Source: Corallincola holothuriorum
Lineage (GTDB): Bacteria; Pseudomonadota; Gammaproteobacteria; Enterobacterales; Neiellaceae
Direction of reading: 5' to 3'
Assembly: GCF_003336225.1 (NCBI RefSeq)
Contig: NZ_QPID01000006.1
Span: 250,472 to 314,471, forward strand
DNA length: 64,000 nt
Position numbers and translations under genes: made by a program. Shown in pieces: positions 37,217 through 45,079 of the stretch. Position 1 is the first letter of the stretch. Each line of letters starts with the position of its first letter. Under the pieces are notes generated by a model that saw only the letters and a list, made by a program, of their open reading frames with translations, searched no databases and was not told the DNA's origin.

Positions 37217-37819
37217 TTATTCTGTTCTCCGGCGAGAGGAGATTCGTAACCACTGCCATATGATCAGGTTTACGAATGTTGTTGCGCAGATGATGTAGAT
37301 GGTACTGACGCGAAAGAAGGTCTTCGGCATAAAGTACCAGGAGGTGTCGGCACGGTTGTTTTTCCACATCAGGTTATCAAACAGTAACGGATGAAAAACC
37401 TCTTTCCAGAACGGGTTAAACACTGGGATCAGCAGCAGTAATGACACGACAAACAGCGTATTAAAGCGTGCGGCGGCTAACATCTGCTTCTGGTTGGCGA
37501 AGGCGAGTAGCAGGATCAACGCGATTGGTAATCCCCACACCAATTGATCGTACATCGCTCTAACTTCTTTTAGGTGTTGTCGTTCTTTAATGGTCCAGTT
37601 TCTCGGTAATCGATAACGATCATGACGCCAATATTCCACTAACTCATCAATGCGCTGATCTAACCATTCGACTCCTCTGGCGAGGCAGCGCCCGTGAAAA
37701 TGGCAGGCGGTTTGGTAGCTGGTAGGGGTATAGATCACTGATGCGAGTGCGGGATAGAAGGTCGCGTAAAACAGGCTGAGCGCCAATACGATGGTTCTTA
37801 GTCTGCTTACTAATGCCAT
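37217..37819 (-). CDS. Integral membrane protein resembling the DUF1461 (Lit) family
   Basis: From ATG 37819 this is a 200-aa protein with a first hydrophobic segment, a periplasmic loop of about 85 residues and three more membrane segments. The order of features and the segment FNPFWKEVFHPLLFDNLMW before a final span resemble DUF1461 proteins, which include the lipoprotein intramolecular transacylase Lit of Gram-positives. This is a resemblance by eye only. The frame extends to 37951, but that part overlaps the divergent ZntR-like promoter. A lipoprotein gene is directly downstream. Confidence 0.5.
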   Translation of the reverse strand: MALVSRLRTIVLALSLFYATFYPALASVIYTPTSYQTACHFHGRCLARGVEWLDQRIDELVEYWRHDRYRLPRNWTIKERQHLKEVRAMYDQLVWGLPIALILLLAFANQKQMLAAARFNTLFVVSLLLLIPVFNPFWKEVFHPLLFDNLMWKNNRADTSWYFMPKTFFRVSTIYIICATTFVNLIIWQWLRISSRRRTE

Positions 37820-37919
37820 AAAGGGCGTGTTCCTGACGCATATGGATCGAATAAGTGATGGCCGCAGTATATCGAGCCTTATAGCTTTGCACAGCCCAGA
37901 GTTAAAAAAATGTGAACAC

Positions 37920-37951
37920 TTGACCTTAGACCTAGCTCTAGGGTTTATCAT
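37920..37951 (+). promoter_or_regulatory. MerR-type promoter with 20-bp spacer and operator dyad
   Basis: TTGACC (37920-37925) and TATCAT (37946-37951) are 20 bp apart, longer than the usual 17 and typical of promoters that MerR-family activators untwist. The spacer holds a dyad centred near 37933 (arms ACCTTAGA and TCTAGGGT), with 9 of 11 positions paired. The gene that follows encodes a MerR-family metal sensor, so autoregulation together with the efflux gene is expected. Confidence 0.75.
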
Positions 37952-38005
37952 TACGGTATAGAGATTACGAATATTTATGATCCGGTGAGATCTGAGCGAG
38001 GTTCC

Positions 38006-38434
38006 ATGTATAAGATTGGCGAGCTCTCCCGACTAACGGGCGTGAGCAATGACACGTTACGTTATTACGAGAAGATGGAATTGATCCTGCCAGCCGATCG
38101 TACTGCAGCAGGTTACCGCCTCTATGAGCCTGCAGCCTTGGAGCGCCTGCGGTTCATTCAGCGAGCTAAAATGGTAGGTTTTACCTTGGACGGGATTAAA
38201 GAGCTACTGTCACTGCGTCTAGATAAGGCACATCACTCTTGTGGCGAAGTGAAGCAGATGACAGAGAATAAGCTGCAAGAGATCGAACAAAAACTTACGG
38301 AACTTAAACGGATACGAGGGGCATTGCGCGTGATGAATGACGCATGTTGTGGCGGCGATGAGTCGGCAGAACATTGCACTATATTGCAAGCCCTTGAAAC
38401 GGGAGAACCAGTGAAAATGGAGGCGCCATGTTAG
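38006..38434 (+). CDS. MerR-family metal-responsive regulator, ZntR-like
   Basis: This 142-aa regulator starts at ATG 38006 behind GAGG. The N-terminal helix-turn-helix is MYKIGELSRLTGVSNDTLRYYEKM, split here as the typical MerR start MYKIGELS plus TLRYYEKM. Metal ligands as in ZntR are visible: the first Cys in HSCGEV and the C-terminal loop ACCGGDESAEHC. I infer Zn(II), with related divalent metals possible. It overlaps the efflux permease gene by 7 bp. Confidence 0.85.
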   Translation: MYKIGELSRLTGVSNDTLRYYEKMELILPADRTAAGYRLYEPAALERLRFIQRAKMVGFTLDGIKELLSLRLDKAHHSCGEVKQMTENKLQEIEQKLTELKRIRGALRVMNDACCGGDESAEHCTILQALETGEPVKMEAPC

Positions 38435-39528
38435 CTTTTTCCAATAGTTTGATGGACATTTTTATTGAGTCAGCGCCCTGGCTATTGCTTGGCTTTTTTG
38501 TGGCCGGTTTGATAAAGAGTTTTGTGCCAGCAGATTTTATGAGCCGTCATTTAGGTGGACGGGGGATTTGGGCCACGGTTAAGGCGGCGGTGATTGGCGC
38601 ACCTTTGCCTCTTTGTTCTTGTGGCGTGGTGCCTGCCGCGCTAGGGTTACGCCGCAGTGGCGCTTCGAAAAACTCGACGGTTTCATTTTTAGTCGCGACG
38701 CCCGAGACTGGTGTAGATTCTATTGCCGTAACTTATGCATTGCTTGGTCCGGTGATGGCGATCGTGCGTCCGATTGCTGCTATTTTCAGCGGTATTTTGT
38801 CCGGTGTCTTAGTGGGTAAAGCGGAAGCCTCTGATGGCAGTCTTGCTGCATCAGCTGATGCGGAGAAGGCAACATCCAGCTGTTGTAGTTCCCAGGGCAG
38901 TTGCAGCAGTGAGAAGCCGCGAGCTACCGAGAAGGTTTCTGTTTATCAGCGCTTGGTCGCCGGTGTTGGATTCTCTTTTCACGATATGCTCAAAGATATC
39001 GCTTTCTGGTTATTGATTGGTCTAGCTTTTGCGGCTGCTGTACAGACATGGGTACCGGCTAGTTTTCTGGCTCAGTGGGGTAGTGGATTTCTCGCTTTTG
39101 TAGTGATGGCGCTCATCGGCGTGCCTATGTATATCTGTGCCACAGCATCCACTCCGATCGCTGCAGGATTATTGCTGGCTGGGGTGTCACCTGGTGCTGT
39201 CTTGGTGTTTATGATGGTGGGACCCGCAACCAATTTGGGCACCTTAGCGATTGTCGGCAAAGAGTTAGGTAAGCGTGCTTTAGTGGCTTACCTGGGCGGC
39301 GTTGTGATCGCTAGTTTTATGTTTGGTTATCTGCTCAATATTGTGGTTGTGGCGCAAGGTTGGGATATTGCCGGTAAAGCGCATGAACATATGGCGTCAG
39401 AAGGTATGATTAGCCAATTATCTGCATTGTTGTTGGGGGCAGCCATCTTACGGCTGGTGGTTATTGAGATGAAAGCGCGTTTTTTTACGAGTAATCGAAA
39501 ACAGAGCTGTTGCCATACTGAGCAGTAG
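38428..39528 (+). CDS. SO_0444-type Cu/Zn efflux permease
   Basis: This 366-aa membrane permease has two halves of about four spans each, the conserved segments GAPLPLCSCGVVPAALGLR and GVPMYICATASTPIAAGLL, and a cytosolic linker rich in cysteine (SCCSSQGSCSS) that probably binds metal. The C-terminal QSCCHTEQ is another Cys/His site. The layout matches the SO_0444 family of Cu/Zn efflux proteins. Translation is coupled to the MerR regulator upstream (GGAGG before ATG 38428), so metal sensing and export form one unit. Confidence 0.85.
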   Translation: MLAFSNSLMDIFIESAPWLLLGFFVAGLIKSFVPADFMSRHLGGRGIWATVKAAVIGAPLPLCSCGVVPAALGLRRSGASKNSTVSFLVATPETGVDSIAVTYALLGPVMAIVRPIAAIFSGILSGVLVGKAEASDGSLAASADAEKATSSCCSSQGSCSSEKPRATEKVSVYQRLVAGVGFSFHDMLKDIAFWLLIGLAFAAAVQTWVPASFLAQWGSGFLAFVVMALIGVPMYICATASTPIAAGLLLAGVSPGAVLVFMMVGPATNLGTLAIVGKELGKRALVAYLGGVVIASFMFGYLLNIVVVAQGWDIAGKAHEHMASEGMISQLSALLLGAAILRLVVIEMKARFFTSNRKQSCCHTEQ

Positions 39529-39802
39529 GTAGAAGCAGACACTGGCTGCGGGCCGGGAACGGTTAGCAGCGAAACGTCACCGTGAAATTTATTTCATACA
39601 TGGTGATATCGAACAGTTGTTATAGGTTGTACGGCTCTTGTTTTGAATCACGACAATGCAGAAATAGCTTTATAAAAAGCCTTAGATATCTGTTCGATTT
39701 ATCTCTCAACTTTTAATATTTTCAATTAGTTATGGCTAATGTCGTGTTGCCCTGAGCGGTTGTTCTGTTTAATATCTTTCATTATATCTAATTCTAGAAA
39801 TA

Positions 39803-42064
39803 ATGAGTGATATGAGCACAAGGATGTCCTACCGAAAAAATGGCTTAGCGGTGACGCTGGCGTTTATCTTAAGTGCGTGTGGTGGATCGGATGGTGGAAC
39901 CTCTATAGATCTCACTAACCCAGAGACGATCATACCGGAAGCACCGGAAGTACCGGAAGTACCGGAAGAGCCGGAAGCACCGGAAGTACCGGAAGAGCCG
40001 GAAGCACCGGAAGCACCGGAAGTACCGGAAGCACCGGAAGCACCGAAAGTGCCGGAAGTGCCGGAAGTGCCGGAAGCACCAGAAGTACCGGAAGTACCGG
40101 AAGTACCTTCTCAGCCTGAGCTTTCGCCCAAGCCAATCGATGCGATCTTAGTAAAATCAATACAATTTAAATCATCTAAAGACACTACTCGCGAGATCTT
40201 GCCCGGTACAATTGTCACTGTTGTCACAGACAAGCTAGGACCGCGCGAACAAGCGGCACCTAAGCTGTTTGACCTCGGTGGTACAGCTTGGCAGAACGGT
40301 GTAGCGATGCCTGTTGGTTATAGTGAATCTCCGGTCGAGTGTAACGATTTTCGAGACGATTTTTTGCAAGCTGGAGAATACTTTATTGGCGTAAATGAAT
40401 CGGTATATGGTAAGTCGTCTAACTGCTCATTCAACGGGCACCCACCTATTTTTTCTCAACTACCCGCCCCCCGATTTGAAGGGTTTATGCAACCGACCGC
40501 GATTTATCGGATGAATCGCCATAAAAGCTTTTTAGGGTGGCCACATGCGATGGGGGAATCTGGCGTTGGGGCTGATACCTTGGCCAGCGGCCGGAGTGTA
40601 CATATCAACTATATGTATCGGTCTAACGTTGATCAGTTGCAGTACTATCGCTTTGAGCTAGAAGGGAATGATAGTGGCGATTTGATCACTGCAACTGATG
40701 ACTACTGGACGCTGGGTGAATCGGTAGTCATTGATGATGGTGAACGCCAAGTCACCGCTAAGGTATTGGATTTTAATTCGACTTATGGTCACTTGCATGT
40801 GGCGGTTGATGTCTTAGGTCAAGGTAGGCTGCTGGAACATAGCGGCACCATAACAGGCGAAGAATCCGGGGAACAGCTACGATATACAAAAAGATTAGTA
40901 CCTGGCAGTAATAAGTATCTCCGCATTTGGGATGAGCAACAGGATCCCGTGTTTCGTTCTAGCTTAACCGGCACCGAAGGCCTTTATGGCGGTGGTGGAG
41001 ACAGTGATAGATACCCAAAGCTCTTTTTATCTAAGGCAGATCAAGCTTGGCATAATATTATGTATTTGGCTGATTTAGATAATAAACGCCTGAAAGCATT
41101 TGTTGATGGCGTGGTTATTTATGATGTTGAGGCTCCTCTTGCAGATGTTCAACCTGATGCTTCTCCAACGATTGCACTATTGGGTGTTGATAACAATGCC
41201 TCTAGCCAAGATGGTTACGAGTTTATGCGAGTGCAGACGGCTGAAATATATGTTTCTCGTGATAAGCAAGCTGTATTTATCGGCAACCACGGTGATATCT
41301 ATCAAGTGAGTAACTTATGTGCTCAATACATTACCGAGTGGGATGAGCAACTTAATGAGTACAGTTTTAATTATCGTGATTGTGGTATCGATCCTGACTC
41401 AGCTTACCTGTTTATGTTGAATGACCAACTGGTGATGCATGAATACGGCTACAGCTTGAAAGATGGCATGCGCTACCAACCTACGGAACGTTATTGGCCT
41501 AAGCTTGATGGTCGAAATGACATGCTCGGTTTTGCTGACAGATTCACCTTTAGCGAAAGTGCGTGGTATTACGATGGCAAGATAAAACCTGTTGCGGGTT
41601 ATGAAGGCGACTTTGTGCTTGCAGCTTACAGTGCAGCATCGCGTATGCGCATTAATGATGACAATACGGTGACGGTCCATCGCCATACTAGCAATGACGT
41701 TTTATCAGATAAAATCCGCACTGGTGAATGGTGGCGCTTTAGGTTTGAGTCGTCTGTAAACTCAGGACTAATACTGAAGGTGGCATATGCAGATGGTGAT
41801 AGCGATACAATTCAGATTTCTGAAACTCCAGTGACAGGCTTTTATTTTGATCGAATTGGAGTGCAGCCCAATCGTGATTACCACCGACTTGATGGCATCG
41901 CTGATCTTGATATTAACGGTGAGCACTTTTATTCGCTGAATGATGCACGCTCTTGGAGTGGCTCCACCTCCAAAGATGAGATTGGAAACATAGACTTGTA
42001 CTACAATAAGTTGGAGCCAGAGAGCCAAGGGTATGGCCGTATTCCAATACTTGAATTCGATTAA
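39803..42064 (+). CDS. Large lipoprotein with a Pro-Glu repeat stalk
   Basis: This protein of up to 753 aa has lipobox LSAC (Cys near residue 27). Residues 46-102 are 19 tandem tripeptides of E-V-P, E-A-P or E-E-P type. They should form a stiff, negatively charged, extended stalk that holds the rest away from the membrane. The remaining 650 residues are beta-rich and may include lectin/LamG-like domains (repeated TxYGHLHVAVD and LYYN... strands), but no family is certain. Start codons at 39803, 39812 and 39824 are all possible. A surface role in binding is a guess. It faces another large lipoprotein gene convergently. Confidence 0.75.
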   Translation: MSDMSTRMSYRKNGLAVTLAFILSACGGSDGGTSIDLTNPETIIPEAPEVPEVPEEPEAPEVPEEPEAPEAPEVPEAPEAPKVPEVPEVPEAPEVPEVPEVPSQPELSPKPIDAILVKSIQFKSSKDTTREILPGTIVTVVTDKLGPREQAAPKLFDLGGTAWQNGVAMPVGYSESPVECNDFRDDFLQAGEYFIGVNESVYGKSSNCSFNGHPPIFSQLPAPRFEGFMQPTAIYRMNRHKSFLGWPHAMGESGVGADTLASGRSVHINYMYRSNVDQLQYYRFELEGNDSGDLITATDDYWTLGESVVIDDGERQVTAKVLDFNSTYGHLHVAVDVLGQGRLLEHSGTITGEESGEQLRYTKRLVPGSNKYLRIWDEQQDPVFRSSLTGTEGLYGGGGDSDRYPKLFLSKADQAWHNIMYLADLDNKRLKAFVDGVVIYDVEAPLADVQPDASPTIALLGVDNNASSQDGYEFMRVQTAEIYVSRDKQAVFIGNHGDIYQVSNLCAQYITEWDEQLNEYSFNYRDCGIDPDSAYLFMLNDQLVMHEYGYSLKDGMRYQPTERYWPKLDGRNDMLGFADRFTFSESAWYYDGKIKPVAGYEGDFVLAAYSAASRMRINDDNTVTVHRHTSNDVLSDKIRTGEWWRFRFESSVNSGLILKVAYADGDSDTIQISETPVTGFYFDRIGVQPNRDYHRLDGIADLDINGEHFYSLNDARSWSGSTSKDEIGNIDLYYNKLEPESQGYGRIPILEFD
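39938..40108 (+). repeat. 9-bp coding tandem repeat (19 units)
   Basis: Nineteen in-frame 9-bp units of the form GAAGTACCG or GAAGCACCG encode the E-V/A/E-P stalk of the lipoprotein. The period is a multiple of three, so length changes keep the frame. Confidence 0.95.
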
Positions 42065-42087
42065 ACTCAAGCACTAGAACATATTAG

Positions 42088-42114
42088 AAAAGCAGGGTAA
42101 ATCCCTGCTTTTTT
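42088..42114 (+). terminator. Terminator of the Pro-Glu-stalk lipoprotein gene
   Basis: AAAAGCAGGG (42088-42097) pairs with CCCTGCTTTT (42103-42112), followed by more T, 24 bp after the stop codon. Confidence 0.88.
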
Positions 42115-42286
42115 GTGCGTTCAAGCTGCATGCACTAAAAAATGTAAGCCCAGAAGCAGCGACAAAGGAAGCGTTACCTGTTTTTTCATCTAATAGTAAA
42201 AAATCTTGGAATACCGGATAAACGGCTGTTAATTCGAAAGTAAGTGGTATGGCTAATGGGCTGTGAATGAATTTAATGGTGCTAGT

Positions 42287-42318
42287 AAAAAAGAAGCGGG
42301 CAGACCCGCTTCTTTTTT
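42287..42318 (-). terminator. Terminator of the RCC1-type lipoprotein gene (bidirectional)
   Basis: A 14-bp stem (42287-42300 with 42305-42318, core GAAGCGGG/CCCGCTTC) has a 4-nt loop and A/T runs on both sides, 45 bp past the minus-strand stop codon. Between this and the other terminator (42115-42286) nothing else was seen. Confidence 0.88.
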
Positions 42319-42362
42319 AGAGATTGGTGGCGAAAATGGATATCGCGCACCTGTTGCAAAGC

Positions 42363-44933
42363 CTAATAAAGGCTGACAGTTGGCAGGTCGTTACCTGTTT
42401 CGCCAGGATCGTCGCCTAAGTATTCGTCGTAGAAGGCTGGAATACCGAGTACTGCGTATTCGCCATCCCCCCAACATTTAACCGTATGGTCGCTGAGCAA
42501 CACACACATTTGAGTCCCTTCGCCGACAATTTCTTGAGCGACTAAACCATCACCAAAGTCGATGGCAGCCAAACCATCACCCATTTCACTGAGTGGATCT
42601 GCCAACGGCGCTGCTGTCTCGTCTAGGCCATCACCTAAATCGTAGTCACTGCCACGTCCATCGGCGATATATGAGCCATCCCCCCAACACTTTACTTCAT
42701 CGTTGTTTAACAGGGCGCAAATGTTGGTGAAGTTGAGCGCAACATCGACGGCATATAGGCCCGTGCCAAGTTGGATTGGCAGCAAGTTGTCACCCATTTC
42801 ATTGCTATTGTCACCGCGATGTTCGGTATCGCCTTGTCCTAGTGCTCCTGATGTATTGAGGCCCCAGCATTTAAGTTCATCATTGTCGAGAATGGCACAG
42901 GTTTTACGATAGCCTGCGAAAAGCTTTTTGGCTGTGCGGCCAGTACCCAATTGAACATAGGGCAGATCATCGCCCATTTCATAGCTGCCACCAGGCAATG
43001 GGTTGTCACTATCATCCAGGCCATCACCCCGGTTGCTATCGTCACCTAAACCTAATTCGCCATATTGGTTTCGTCCCCAGCATTTAACTAGTCCGCCGGT
43101 GATAAGGGCACAGTTGTGGAAATAGCCCACTGCCAGCTGCTCAACAACTATGTCTGTACCGAGGTCGATGGTAAGCAGCGCATTGCCCATTTCTGCGCCG
43201 TCGGCATCACCAATGTCATCTGTGCTTTCATACCCAAGGCGCCCGTAATCTCCGCCGCCCCAGCATTTTACCTTGCCAGTATCAGATAGAGCACATGCGT
43301 GGCTGTTGCCGACACCTATCATTGCTGGGGTAAAGTCATCACCTAAAGCCAACGTGAACATGGAATCACCGAGTTCGGATGCCACATCCCCTAAGTTGGT
43401 GCCATAAGTTGCGGTGTCTGCACCGACGTCTGTCGCGCTAGCAACGCATTTCACTTCATAAGCGGTGGTTAAAATGCATGAAAGGTATTCGCCAACTTCG
43501 ACTTGCAGTGGCGGGATACTGCCTAGTTGTGAGACAGGTAGGTTCTCGCCCATCTCACTGTCTTCATAACCAAATTCGCTGGGATCATCATGGAACAGGT
43601 TGTAGTTATCCCCGTAACCAAAACACTTAGTCAGGCCATCCTGCGATGATACGCAGGTTGCGTAATAGCCGCCGTTATTCAGGGTGGCGGCGACAGGCAT
43701 GATCGCTAAATCCAAAGCATCATTCGAACCTGCAACGAAGTTCCCCTGGTCAACGATGGCGATGTTTACCGTTTCTCTGACTTCAGCTTCGGTGTCGTCT
43801 ACGATGGTAACATTGACCGTCCCGGCCGTTGCGCCTTTGGCAAAAACCGCAGGACTGGCCACATAGTCATCGTCTTCGGTCGCATCACTGCTACTTAAAT
43901 TGAGTGGTAGGCTCAGCGCTTCACAGGCCGGCTGTTCGAGTTGAATCTCGAGTGCGGCAGTACCTGCGTTTTCATTAACGTAGGCGACAGTATCGGTGAA
44001 GTTTACCTCATTGGTGTCGGTGTCTTGCGCGATGATGCCAAAAGCTGAAACGGTGGTGCCACCACTGAGCTGCAGCAAAAAGTACTCGTCGCATTCATAG
44101 GTGCTGTCATCCATCAGGCTGACATCAATGGTCTTGGTTGTTTCACCAGCTAAGAAGGTGAGTTTACCTGCCGTGGCTTGGTAGTCACTGCCACTGGTTG
44201 CCGTGACATTGACTGTACCGTAGGTAAATGTTTTATCTACGGCCTGTGCTTCATTCATCGTCACAGTAAAGGTTAATGTGCTGTCAGACTCGGCGAGTGT
44301 CTCATCAGATATGGCAAGCAGATCATTGGCATTTTCACCGTTTGAGCCGTCGCTACCATCAGCACCGTCACTTCCGTCTGAGCCGCCGCTACCATCAGCA
44401 CCGTCGCTTCCGTCAGCGCCGTCACTACCATCGGCACCGTCGCTTCCGTTTAAGCCGTTGCAGACATATTCACTGGAGGTGATCTCTTCAGCCGCTAATT
44501 CGCCATTCGAATCACTGTCTAATCCGGCTTCAATCAATAGACCACCGTTTTCACAATGGCTGCCAGCGGGTTCAAGCGTGATGTTTAGCAGCGCGAGCTT
44601 ACCATCGGCACCATCACTTCCGTCAGCGCCGTCGCTGCCATCAGCACCGTCACTTCCGTCAGCACCGTCGCTACCATCGGCGCCGTGACAGACGAAACGT
44701 GTTTCGGTTACTTCGTCCGCATCGAGTACGCCGTTACCGTTGTTATCTAGTCCCAGGTCGATATTAATGCCACCATTTGGGCAGGTATCGCTACCGGTTT
44801 GAAGTTCGGACGTTTCGGTGAATACCGAGCGTGTGACGATGTCTGTTGAGCCAGAGTCTGAGCCACCACCGCCACAGGCGGTAAGTAGGCAGCTCAGGGC
44901 GCTGACCACGATCAGGGGTGATTTAATATACAT
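42363..44933 (-). CDS. Large lipoprotein: DUF7151-like domains, collagen-like stalks, Calx-beta and RCC1-type propeller
   Basis: This 856-aa lipoprotein has lipobox LTAC (Cys20) followed by a Gly/Ser linker. Two small Cys domains (about 45-83 and 121-160; pattern CxNGGxxIxxGxDxNxNGxLxxxE...VC) are each followed by a collagen-like (GSDGAD)n stretch (84-111 and 163-199). Residues about 205-410 contain two Calx-beta-like domains (TFTVTMNEAQAVDKTFTYG; ETVNIAIVD). The C-terminal half has at least six RCC1-like blades with CALxxxGxVKCWGxxxxGxLG motifs, probably a calcium- or disulfide-stabilised beta-propeller. This is a surface protein, likely adhesive or scaffold-like. Function unknown. Confidence 0.85.
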   Translation of the reverse strand: MYIKSPLIVVSALSCLLTACGGGGSDSGSTDIVTRSVFTETSELQTGSDTCPNGGINIDLGLDNNGNGVLDADEVTETRFVCHGADGSDGADGSDGADGSDGADGSDGADGKLALLNITLEPAGSHCENGGLLIEAGLDSDSNGELAAEEITSSEYVCNGLNGSDGADGSDGADGSDGADGSGGSDGSDGADGSDGSNGENANDLLAISDETLAESDSTLTFTVTMNEAQAVDKTFTYGTVNVTATSGSDYQATAGKLTFLAGETTKTIDVSLMDDSTYECDEYFLLQLSGGTTVSAFGIIAQDTDTNEVNFTDTVAYVNENAGTAALEIQLEQPACEALSLPLNLSSSDATEDDDYVASPAVFAKGATAGTVNVTIVDDTEAEVRETVNIAIVDQGNFVAGSNDALDLAIMPVAATLNNGGYYATCVSSQDGLTKCFGYGDNYNLFHDDPSEFGYEDSEMGENLPVSQLGSIPPLQVEVGEYLSCILTTAYEVKCVASATDVGADTATYGTNLGDVASELGDSMFTLALGDDFTPAMIGVGNSHACALSDTGKVKCWGGGDYGRLGYESTDDIGDADGAEMGNALLTIDLGTDIVVEQLAVGYFHNCALITGGLVKCWGRNQYGELGLGDDSNRGDGLDDSDNPLPGGSYEMGDDLPYVQLGTGRTAKKLFAGYRKTCAILDNDELKCWGLNTSGALGQGDTEHRGDNSNEMGDNLLPIQLGTGLYAVDVALNFTNICALLNNDEVKCWGDGSYIADGRGSDYDLGDGLDETAAPLADPLSEMGDGLAAIDFGDGLVAQEIVGEGTQMCVLLSDHTVKCWGDGEYAVLGIPAFYDEYLGDDPGETGNDLPTVSLY
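44337..44447 (-). repeat. Collagen-like coding repeat, second block
   Basis: An 18-bp repeat encodes GSDGAD units (residues 163-199), with one GSG interruption. It is in frame, so unit number can vary without loss of the protein. Confidence 0.9.
44601..44684 (-). repeat. Collagen-like coding repeat, first block
   Basis: It encodes residues 84-111, GAD/GSD triplets in strict alternation. The near-identical sequence of both blocks makes recombination between them easy. Confidence 0.9.
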
Positions 44934-45079
44934 CCACTACTACCTGCTAAATTCCAATGTTTATTAAGATCCGTTTGGAGGTGTAATCTGAACTGCTGTC
45001 TCCCCCATTAGGACAAATGTTATCAAGATGTAATCGCGCAGGGAATAGCTTACTGAAATAGTCGGGTAAGTGGTTTGCG

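Noticed and set aside
37179..37367. 63-residue extension of the lipoprotein at 36714-37178
   Set aside because: It overlaps the coding region of the upstream gene and would bury the lipoprotein signal peptide.
37820..37951. N-terminal extension of the Lit-like protein
   Set aside because: The extra 44 residues have no signal or domain features and overlap the MerR-type promoter; ATG 37819 gives a normal membrane-protein start.
39930..40160. Regular short repeats resembling an array
   Set aside because: The period is 9 bp and in frame with a lipoprotein gene. There are no spacers, so this is not CRISPR; the antisense frame made of Leu-Pro-Val repeats is a shadow.
44276..44688. Plus-strand open frames with Ser-Ala-Pro or His-Arg repeats
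   Set aside because: They are antisense to the collagen-like repeats of the RCC1-type lipoprotein; repeat DNA keeps several frames open.
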